DNA of 64,000 nucleotides from assembly GCF_041624475.1 (NCBI RefSeq), contig NZ_JBFJUX010000009.1, positions 62,001-126,000 on the forward strand, read 5' to 3'. Position 1 is the first letter of the stretch. Every line of letters begins with the position of its first letter. The DNA comes from Litorivivens sp041624475 (GTDB lineage: Bacteria; Pseudomonadota; Gammaproteobacteria; Pseudomonadales; Spongiibacteraceae). A program made the translations under genes and the position numbers. The notes beneath the pieces are model-generated. The model made no database searches. It was given only the letters and a program-made list of their open reading frames with translations, and was not told the origin of the DNA. Below are positions 18,872 to 25,488 of the stretch, in pieces.

Positions 18872-19300
18872 TCAGGAGAAAAAACTCGACAGCCCGGCGA
18901 TAACTACGGCGTAACGCATGCCCTTACCGATGGCTACCAGCAGCATAAACAGGCCAAATCGCACCCGCATCACCCCGGCGACAAAGGTCAGCGCATCGCC
19001 GCCTATGGGCATCCATGACAAAAGAAGGGTCCAGACCCCGTATTTCTGAAACCATGCCTGCGCGTGGTGTAAATGCTTTGCTTTAAAGGGAAACCAGCGC
19101 CGATCGGAATAGTGTGTCAGGTGGCGGCCAATCAACCAGTTGATCAGAGCGCCCAGGGTATTGCCGGTGGTTGCCGCCAGCCACAGACCAAAGGGATCCA
19201 GTCCGCGGTTGTAAAGCGCTATCAGTAGGAACTCCGAGTAAAAGGGGAGGATGGTCGCGGCGCCCAGCGCCGTCCAGAATAGTGCTAGATAAGCGCTCAT
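18872..19300 (-). CDS. YqaA family (DedA/SNARE-associated) membrane protein
   Basis: A 142-aa protein with about four membrane helices of the DedA superfamily: LPFYSEFLLIALYNRG, the re-entrant ATTGNTLGALINWLIGR segment and RWMP-like LLSWMPIGGDALTFVAGVMR. The ATG at 19300 overlaps the upstream hydrolase stop by ATGA, so the two are translationally coupled; a longer ORF start at 19381 is rejected. YqaA/DedA proteins take part in lipid carrier flipping or membrane homeostasis, and coupling to an amide-bond enzyme pair suggests an envelope precursor as the common theme (inference). Confidence 0.88.
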   Translation of the reverse strand: MSAYLALFWTALGAATILPFYSEFLLIALYNRGLDPFGLWLAATTGNTLGALINWLIGRHLTHYSDRRWFPFKAKHLHHAQAWFQKYGVWTLLLSWMPIGGDALTFVAGVMRVRFGLFMLLVAIGKGMRYAVVIAGLSSFFS

Positions 19301-19980
19301 TGTCGTTGCTTTGCCGCCTGACACAGCGCCTTGAAAATGCCGCGCTGGGAAGAAAAGTAGGGCAGGTATTCCGGGTGCCACTGCACCCCCATAATAAAGC
19401 GCTCGCCGGGTTGCTCGACGGCCTGCACAATGCCGTCGAGGTCGCGGCCACTGACGATGAGCCCTTCTCCCAGTTCAGAAATCGCCTGGTGGTGCAGACT
19501 GTTGATACGCATGCGGGGCTTGTCCATCAGATCCGCCAGCCGCGTATCGGGTTCCACCAGCAGAGTTTTGCGTGGCAGGGGGGTGCGACGGTTTGAGGTG
19601 TGTTGGCGAATGCGGCGCAAATCCGTATGCAGCGAACCGCCGAGTACGACGTTCAGAAGCTGAGCGCCTCGGCAAATGCCCAGCACCGGCAGACCCCCGT
19701 CCAGAACGCGCTTCAGGATGTCTATTTCCATCTGGTCGCGGGCGGCATCCATAGGTGCGGTTTCCGGTGCATCGGGTAGGTAAAGGCTTGGGTCGATATC
19801 GTCACCGCCGCTGACCACTATGCCGTCGAGCGCCGCAGGTGGGTCTGGGTTTCGGGGCGTCAAATGGCAGACTTGCACACCGCAGCGCTGCAGTGCCCAG
19901 CGGATAAACCACCAGGCTATGGGTAGGCGGCTATCACCACCGGTCACACCGATAAGAGGTTTACTGTTGGCGTTAGTCAT
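19297..19980 (-). CDS. Class I glutamine amidotransferase-like hydrolase (gamma-glutamyl hydrolase family, C26)
   Basis: A 227-aa PuuD-like enzyme with nucleophile C103 in GICRGAQLLN, the oxyanion-region VVSGGDDIDP and the His-Glu pair in GVQWHPE. It should hydrolyse gamma-glutamyl amide or isopeptide bonds. The start is at ATG 19980, ten bases after the amidoligase stop; the ORF extends upstream to 20115 but that would overlap the amidoligase. An amidoligase with a paired GATase-fold peptidase is a recurrent association in comparative genomics of amidoligases and suggests that one enzyme makes and the other cleaves the same linkage. The substrate is unknown. Confidence 0.9.
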   Translation of the reverse strand: MTNANSKPLIGVTGGDSRLPIAWWFIRWALQRCGVQVCHLTPRNPDPPAALDGIVVSGGDDIDPSLYLPDAPETAPMDAARDQMEIDILKRVLDGGLPVLGICRGAQLLNVVLGGSLHTDLRRIRQHTSNRRTPLPRKTLLVEPDTRLADLMDKPRMRINSLHHQAISELGEGLIVSGRDLDGIVQAVEQPGERFIMGVQWHPEYLPYFSSQRGIFKALCQAAKQRQ

Positions 19981-19990
19981 AACAGCAAGC

Positions 19991-21010
19991 TTATAGTAGC
20001 TCGGGCAGCAGCCAGCGCGTTGAGGCGGTGGCCCAATCTTCAAACAAAGCGCCCGCCGGGTTTTGCAGATACTTGCGGTAGCTTTTGCATACCTCATTAA
20101 GGCGGCTGCCGTCACAGGCCAGGGCCTCGATCTGCAACCAGTCGCGCCATGGACGAATCAGTCCCCACTCAGGCTCATCAATCTGACAGTTGGGTAAGCG
20201 GTAGTGTAGTGTTGGCCGCGACTTTATCCGGTCGTCAGTTACTGCGGCGCGAACGCTATCCTGATCAATATGAGCAAACAACGGAAGCATATCCAACGCT
20301 CGATTTCGGGTGGGGTTGTATTTCAGATAATCGTCAATCAGTTGATCCATATCCGGGGCGTAGTCATCAGCCATGATGAGTTTGATGTAGTCTTTCTCAA
20401 AGGGGTCGATGTAGGGCGTTACCCGCCGTATCAGGTCGATTTTGCTCCGGGCTCGCAACCATTCAAACATCGCCAAAAAAGCTCGCAGATAAGCCAGTAT
20501 CGTCTCTGCCTTCAGGTCTGGCATTTCAGGATTGAATTGCAGACCAAATGCATAGGCTATCGCATGCTTGGTGCCTTTCGCACCGATGCGGCGCAAGTCG
20601 GTGATAAGCGACTCCAGGCGCCAGACCTCATTCATGGGCAGTGGCGGACTCACGATTTCGCAGGGTACCAGTCGCTTGGCGACGAGGGCGAGTACCCCTT
20701 CCGTAAGGTTGTCCAGATCATCGACTTCAAGGTCGGGATCTTTTTCCCGGCCCAGTTTTTTCAAATAGGCGAAATCGAGCTCAACGCCGAAATCGCCGAG
20801 CGGTGTGTTGCGGACAAAACTCTCGTAGTCTGAGACCTTGTCAATTTCGCCACCAAAGTGCTCCTGAATAAGCTCCGCTATCTGCGTGATTTCCAAACCG
20901 GCAAATTCTATCTCCACGCCCAGCCGTCGCATTTTCCGCTTCTGTGTTTGGGTGTGCAATGGCATCGGCCAGAGCGCTGCGCGGTAGGACTGAATCGGGT
21001 CTTTACTCAA
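19991..21010 (-). CDS. Putative amidoligase (glutamine-synthetase-like fold)
   Basis: A 339-aa enzyme of the amidoligase_2 family, recognised by MRRLGVEIEFAGL near residue 30 (the metal-binding G-x-E-x-E strand), a GVELDFAYL segment and EIVSPPLPM. Such proteins ligate amino groups to carboxylates using ATP. The start is TTG at 21010, directly abutting the AI-2E gene stop and supported by AGGAG eight bases upstream. Followed by a GATase-like hydrolase and a YqaA protein in one operon. The expected product is a modified peptide, polyamine or wall/lipid amide, but sequence alone does not decide this. Confidence 0.88.
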   Translation of the reverse strand: MSKDPIQSYRAALWPMPLHTQTQKRKMRRLGVEIEFAGLEITQIAELIQEHFGGEIDKVSDYESFVRNTPLGDFGVELDFAYLKKLGREKDPDLEVDDLDNLTEGVLALVAKRLVPCEIVSPPLPMNEVWRLESLITDLRRIGAKGTKHAIAYAFGLQFNPEMPDLKAETILAYLRAFLAMFEWLRARSKIDLIRRVTPYIDPFEKDYIKLIMADDYAPDMDQLIDDYLKYNPTRNRALDMLPLFAHIDQDSVRAAVTDDRIKSRPTLHYRLPNCQIDEPEWGLIRPWRDWLQIEALACDGSRLNEVCKSYRKYLQNPAGALFEDWATASTRWLLPELL

Positions 21011-22075
21011 TCAGCTATCTCCTATTATGTGGGCAAGCGGTGACAACGTAGAGGAATGCTGGCAAATCACCTGAAACAACGTTAATAAGGGTACCGCCAG
21101 TAACACGCCGGGCGCCCCCCAAAGCCAGCCCCAAAAGAATATCCAGAGAAACACCACAATGGGATTCAGTTGAAAACGGTAGCCATGCACTAATGGATCG
21201 ACGACCTGGCCGACAAATGAGGCGAAAAGCAGATAACCCAGCGGCGCGGCGGCTATATACCAGAGGCTTTCAAAGCTCACCGCACCGACCACCGTCAGCA
21301 AAACTACCGTCGAGGAAACCCCGAGGTAAGGGACAAATCGCAGCGCTGCGGCACTCACTCCCCACAGGGCTGGATCAGGGAATCCCATCGCCCAAAGCGA
21401 CAGAGCGGTTATCAAGCCCATAGCGCAGTTAACGGCAGTCACGGTCACCAGATAGCGCGACATTTGTTCGTGAGCATGCCGCGTCAGATGCACAGCCTTT
21501 TTTTTGTCCTCCAACCTCGGCAGGGTTTCGATCGCGCGGCGCAGCAGCGATTCACCCGATGACAGCAAAAAGAACAACAACATGATGCTCAGCGCGCCAA
21601 ACATGAAAAAATTTCTCAGGCCTATCCACAACTCTGTGCGCAAGCCGGGCTCGGTTATGACAACTTTGTTGGCATCGTTGGCTGATGACATGCCAACTTG
21701 ATCGGTAAGGGATTCAATATTTCGGGTTGCAGAATCAACCTCTTTAACTTCTCTCTGCACATCGACCAGATGGTGCTTTAAGGATTCAGCCGCTTCGGGC
21801 AGCTTTAGCAGCCACTCCATTGCAGATGATGACAGCAGGTATATACCAGTGCCAAACACAATAAGCCCGGTGCCGATCAATAACACAGAGCTCAGCGCCC
21901 GAGGAATGCGGAAGGCTTCGAGTTGCTTTACCAGAGGGGCCAGCAGCAGCGCGAAGATAATGGCGAGCGTGATGGGTAAGAGTACTTCGCGGGCAATATG
22001 CACTGTGTAAAGCACAGCCAATACGGCCAGTACAAGAATGGCCACGCGAGCAGAGTGTGTGCTGGTGTCACTCAT
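21011..22075 (-). CDS. AI-2E family transporter (PerM-like)
   Basis: A 354-aa protein with about eight membrane helices in the AI-2E exporter pattern: VLLPITLAIIFALLLAPLV, the cytoplasmic/periplasmic middle with LWIGLRNFFMFGAL, and PYLGVSSTVVLLTVVGAVSF ... FGFLWGAPGVLLAVPLL-type C-terminus. The start is ATG 22075, overlapping the MgtC-like gene by 8 bp. Members export small molecules or ions (AI-2, Na+/H+), so the name is not proof of quorum signalling. It is coupled to the amidoligase downstream and may export a product of that pathway. Confidence 0.87.
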   Translation of the reverse strand: MSDTSTHSARVAILVLAVLAVLYTVHIAREVLLPITLAIIFALLLAPLVKQLEAFRIPRALSSVLLIGTGLIVFGTGIYLLSSSAMEWLLKLPEAAESLKHHLVDVQREVKEVDSATRNIESLTDQVGMSSANDANKVVITEPGLRTELWIGLRNFFMFGALSIMLLFFLLSSGESLLRRAIETLPRLEDKKKAVHLTRHAHEQMSRYLVTVTAVNCAMGLITALSLWAMGFPDPALWGVSAAALRFVPYLGVSSTVVLLTVVGAVSFESLWYIAAAPLGYLLFASFVGQVVDPLVHGYRFQLNPIVVFLWIFFWGWLWGAPGVLLAVPLLTLFQVICQHSSTLSPLAHIIGDS

Positions 22076-22547
22076 TGTTTGGCGAGCTCTGTGGTGACAA
22101 TGAATTGGTCTCCCTGCTAGCAAAGCGTTTTAATGGTTTGGTAAATCGCAAGGTGAAATAAGTGACAAGACTCAACGAAATAGCGATTTCATAACGCTGA
22201 AATGCCACCGCTGTTCCAATTGCGCCAGTGGACCAGATGGCTGCCGCTGTCGCGGTGCCGCTAACGTTTCTGTCTGTTTTCAGTATTGCGCCACCACCGA
22301 TAAAGCCAATGCCGCTCATCAAACCGTACATTAGCCTTGCGTAGGCTTCGGAACCGCTCAATACTTCGAGGCCAATGAGCAAATAGCCGCAACACCCTGC
22401 GGCCACCAGCGGAAACGTTCGCAAACCCACACCGCGCGAGCCGGCTTCACGATCCCAGCCGATCGGTAGAGCAAGAATATAAGCCACTGCTAATTGCAGC
22501 AGATGATAGTAGACCAGCGTCCAGCGGATGTCGGGGAGTTCACTCAT
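22068..22547 (-). CDS. MgtC/SapB family membrane protein
   Basis: A 159-aa protein of four to five helices: LALPIGWDREAGSRGVGLRTFPLVA is the family signature, followed by RLMYGLMSGIGFIGGGAIL and WSTGAIGTAVAF. It lacks the C-terminal ACT-like cytoplasmic domain of Salmonella MgtC and so belongs to the short SapB-type. Family members affect Mg2+ adaptation and inhibit F-ATPase in pathogens; here only a membrane role is supported. It overlaps the AI-2E gene and follows the PLDc_N gene by 24 bp. Confidence 0.88.
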   Translation of the reverse strand: MSELPDIRWTLVYYHLLQLAVAYILALPIGWDREAGSRGVGLRTFPLVAAGCCGYLLIGLEVLSGSEAYARLMYGLMSGIGFIGGGAILKTDRNVSGTATAAAIWSTGAIGTAVAFQRYEIAISLSLVTYFTLRFTKPLKRFASRETNSLSPQSSPNNE

Positions 22548-22571
22548 AGTGAGTCAGCAGTACGGGCAATA

Positions 22572-22760
22572 CTATGCCCGTCCCTCCCTGGGACCAGCCA
22601 ACCACCAGATGATTAGCCCGATGACGGGCAATACGAGTATCAGCACAATCCAGATCAGCTTGTTGATGGTTTCAACGCGAGACTGTGCAATGTTCAAAAT
22701 CGCCCAGATGTCTGCAATCAGAATCAATAAACCAAGTATGCCGCCGGCATAAATATCCAC
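22572..22760 (-). CDS. Small PLDc_N-domain membrane protein
   Basis: A 62-aa protein made of two membrane helices with the PLDc_N pattern: GGILGLLILIADIWAILNI, then KLIWIVLILVLPVIGLIIWW and a short basic tail. It resembles the N-terminal anchor of cardiolipin synthases without the catalytic domain; such stand-alone proteins occur widely and have no known activity. First gene of the leftward cluster. Confidence 0.85.
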   Translation of the reverse strand: MDIYAGGILGLLILIADIWAILNIAQSRVETINKLIWIVLILVLPVIGLIIWWLAGPREGRA

Positions 22761-22902
22761 GCTGAACCCCTCCGTCTAACTCCATATAGTTGTTGCAAAA
22801 AATGACTTTTCCAATGTCGGGACCGCTATTAGTGCGCTCACTACAGTAAGACAGCATTGAATGAATCTCCAATGCAGCGAGTGGTAAGTTTCACGAATAG
22901 TA

Positions 22903-22925
22903 CTCGTTATCGAATCGATAACGAG
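22903..22925. promoter_or_regulatory. Perfect 23-bp palindrome, likely operator
   Basis: Arms CTCGTTATCG and CGATAACGAG are separated by AAT. The palindrome lies in the 212-bp gap between the PLDc_N gene (starts 22760, leftward) and the stop of the symporter gene (22973). No T tract follows on either strand, so a dimeric-regulator operator fits better than a terminator. It sits 143 bp upstream of the PLDc_N start. Confidence 0.5.
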
Positions 22926-22972
22926 CCAAGACGCTCGTCAGAGCGCCATACAGTGGGCCTGCTTTAGGTCTG

Positions 22973-23887
22973 CTAGGGGGATCTTTGGGGAGTAAGGGAT
23001 CGCTTATCCAGTATGCGATTGCCAACAATTAAAATCACCGCGGGCAGCATCATCAGTGCGCCGTAGGCCAGTGCAGTGAACAGGGCCATGCTACCGAGCC
23101 CCGCCACATCGGAATTGCTGGCGGGAAACAGTGAAGCAATGATCAATACAGCCAGGTTCACATTGCGCACCGATACCTCCATATTGATGGCGACAATATC
23201 CTGCCGTGATAGGCCCAGCAGGCGGGGAGCGACTAGCCCCATACACATCAGCAGCAGCGTGAACCCAACCAGAATCATGGCATTGGTACTACCAAAGGCG
23301 TTCCAGTCCAAACGGCCGGAGCTCGCGGCGCCGAGAACAATCACCACAATAATCGTTAAGCTGATGCGTATCGACCACTTGGCAATTTGCATATTGTAGC
23401 GCGGCAGTTGGACGTAGATCACCATGCCGAGCGCGAGCGGAATAAGAATGGCAGTCAGCGTCTCTCTCGCAATCTTTCCCACAGGCAAACTGAAATCTGG
23501 CGGCACGTACTCACTGATCAATAAACGCAGTACCAGTGGCACCGTTATGAGACACGCCACAGTGGTTATGGCGGTAATCGCTATCGACAGGGCAATATGA
23601 CCCTTGGCAAAAAAGGTGTAGATATTCGAGGTTGTGCCGCCGGGAATCGCCGCTATTATCGCCAAACCAATCGCTACTCCGGGGTTGATATCCAGACTGA
23701 CTAGAATAAGAAACGCAGCCAGCGGCACCAGCACGATCTGAATGCCAAGCCCGCTAAGCATCGCCTTAGGCGCCTTGCTGACGGCAACGAAATCCTTGAC
23801 CCGAAGCGTCGCCCCCATACCCAGCATGGCAAGAAATAGCTGAGTGAACGCCAGCCAGTATTCGTGTTTAAGATAAAACTCGCCCAT
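22973..23887 (-). CDS. Bile acid:sodium symporter family protein
   Basis: A 304-aa protein with nine to ten helices of the BASS/SBF family: ATLRVKDFVAVSKAPKA near the N-terminus, IIAAIPGGTTSNIYTFFAKG in the middle (core crossing motif) and SVRNVNLAVLIIASLFPA (the second conserved motif). It transports organic anions with Na+. It is divergent from the Rieske oxygenase gene across 158 bp, which hints that one regulator may control uptake and degradation of one compound (inference). Confidence 0.9.
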   Translation of the reverse strand: MGEFYLKHEYWLAFTQLFLAMLGMGATLRVKDFVAVSKAPKAMLSGLGIQIVLVPLAAFLILVSLDINPGVAIGLAIIAAIPGGTTSNIYTFFAKGHIALSIAITAITTVACLITVPLVLRLLISEYVPPDFSLPVGKIARETLTAILIPLALGMVIYVQLPRYNMQIAKWSIRISLTIIVVIVLGAASSGRLDWNAFGSTNAMILVGFTLLLMCMGLVAPRLLGLSRQDIVAINMEVSVRNVNLAVLIIASLFPASNSDVAGLGSMALFTALAYGALMMLPAVILIVGNRILDKRSLTPQRSP

Positions 23888-24045
23888 TGATTTTGACCTT
23901 ATTTGAAGAGTTATGGTGGTAAATCAGTCGGTTGGCTTATTCCCAGTGGTGCGAAACAGGAGTTTCAGGCTTTCGGTTTTGGGGTTACTCTACCCGGAAA
24001 AATGGCCGCGTTATAGCGAGCCTGTCGTTCAATCAGGGGTTAGCC

Positions 24046-25179
24046 ATGACGCCAGAAGAAAACCATCGGCTCATAAAGCGCATGTTACAACATCTCACTG
24101 CCGGCACAACTGACCTTGCTCCGCAGTCGATGGTGATACCGGCAGAGGAATTTTTGTCCACCGAAAGATTTCAACAGGAGCGTGAGCAGCTCTTTCTGGA
24201 CACCCCCCAGGTGATTGCCTTTTCTGGCGAACTTCCCGGCCCGAATACCTATATCACTGCAACGGTGCTACATATACCGGTGCTGGTTACACGGCTCGAG
24301 GATGGTTCATTGCGGGCCTTCCTGAATGCCTGCGCCCATCGCGGCGCGCCGGTCGCAGCGGGCTGTGGGGAGGCTAAGCGTTTGACCTGTAAATTCCACG
24401 GCTGGAGCTATGGGCTGAATGGCTGCCTTGCAGGCCGTCGTTCGGAATCTTCGTTCGACGATGTAACGGCAAGCACTGACTTGGTGTCTTTGCCGGTCGC
24501 CGAGCGCTGCGGGCTGATTATTGTCGGTGCGAGAACAGGTGTATCGCAGCACGATGTTGATACGGCATTGGCAGATATCGAGCCTGTGATGGCCGGGTTT
24601 GATTTGGCAAAGGCTGTACCAGTGGGTAGTTATCGCTATGAAGCAAAGGCTAACTGGAAGCTGGTAGCCGGGCTGAGCCATGAAGCCTACCATTTTGCTT
24701 CAGTCCATCGGGATTCACTTGCGTCCTTGATGTATGACAAGGCCGTTGTGGACACATTTGGCCGACATACTCGCTGGGCCTTTGCCTTCCGTGGAGCCGA
24801 TAAGCTAGCTGACACAGACCCTGAGCTGTGGCCGAATCACTTTCCCGGGGCCATGAATCACACTCTGTTTCCCGGAACGGTGATTGTCGTGAACAACGAC
24901 GACGCTGAAATGATTCGGGTAGAGCCCGGCTGTTCTCCAGGTGAAACTGTCGTTTACTACTCAGGCGTATCGCGGCGCCCGGATAAGCTTGAAGCCTGTC
25001 GTAAAGCCTTTGAATTTGGCGGAAAGCTCTTTAACGAAGAAGACTTGCCCGCTGCTGAAGCCAGTCAGCGGGGCTTGGCAGCAGGGCTGTCGTCCGTGAT
25101 TGTCGGGCGCAACGAACCCGTGGTTCAGTTTTGGCATCGGCTCTGGAATCAGCAGCTGCAGGGCAGTGAAGCAGTGTAG
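24046..25179 (+). CDS. Rieske non-haem iron oxygenase, alpha subunit
   Basis: A 377-aa oxygenase. The Rieske centre is C-x-H (NACAHRGAP) ... C-x2-H (LTCKFHGWSY), and the catalytic domain carries the mononuclear iron site LSHEAYHFASVH. It starts at ATG 24046 with AGGGG upstream; a start at 23932 is rejected. Enzymes of this group hydroxylate or demethylate aromatic acids, steroids or quaternary amines with a separate reductase, which is not in the window. No small (beta) subunit is adjacent, so a homotrimeric alpha-only type is likely. Confidence 0.9.
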   Translation: MTPEENHRLIKRMLQHLTAGTTDLAPQSMVIPAEEFLSTERFQQEREQLFLDTPQVIAFSGELPGPNTYITATVLHIPVLVTRLEDGSLRAFLNACAHRGAPVAAGCGEAKRLTCKFHGWSYGLNGCLAGRRSESSFDDVTASTDLVSLPVAERCGLIIVGARTGVSQHDVDTALADIEPVMAGFDLAKAVPVGSYRYEAKANWKLVAGLSHEAYHFASVHRDSLASLMYDKAVVDTFGRHTRWAFAFRGADKLADTDPELWPNHFPGAMNHTLFPGTVIVVNNDDAEMIRVEPGCSPGETVVYYSGVSRRPDKLEACRKAFEFGGKLFNEEDLPAAEASQRGLAAGLSSVIVGRNEPVVQFWHRLWNQQLQGSEAV

Positions 25180-25185
25180 TAAGAA

Positions 25186-25383
25186 CTAAATGAAAGGCGT
25201 TACCATCAATGGTTCTTTCTGGATATCGTGAATTTCCCCCTTCGGTGAAACCTGAAAAGGATCAGGCAGCTGGTATGTTAGGGTTTTTGGTGCCTTAGAA
25301 ACCGAATTGGCAGCCTGGCTGTCTTGGGGTTTATGGGTATTTCGGGTGTGCCAGTGCGGATAATCACAGCTTGCGCCTGGCAT
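25186..25383 (-). CDS. Possible small hypothetical protein in the 309-bp intergenic stretch
   Basis: The gap 25180-25488 contains a 65-codon minus-strand ORF starting ATG 25383 with AGGG four bases upstream and ending in TPFI. The composition is protein-like (QLPDPFQVSPKGEIHD) but no family is recognised, there is no membrane helix, and it is convergent with the Rieske gene. It could equally be chance. Nothing else is evident in this gap apart from the leader of the sensor kinase. Confidence 0.25.
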   Translation of the reverse strand: MPGASCDYPHWHTRNTHKPQDSQAANSVSKAPKTLTYQLPDPFQVSPKGEIHDIQKEPLMVTPFI

Positions 25384-25488
25384 GTTACCCTGTCTATTCT
25401 CTACTACTCGTAACCGACCAGAAAACGGAAGTTCAGCCTCCCCTCCGGCTGAGTGCAGTATGGTCACACAGGGAGTCCGACCGCGACC

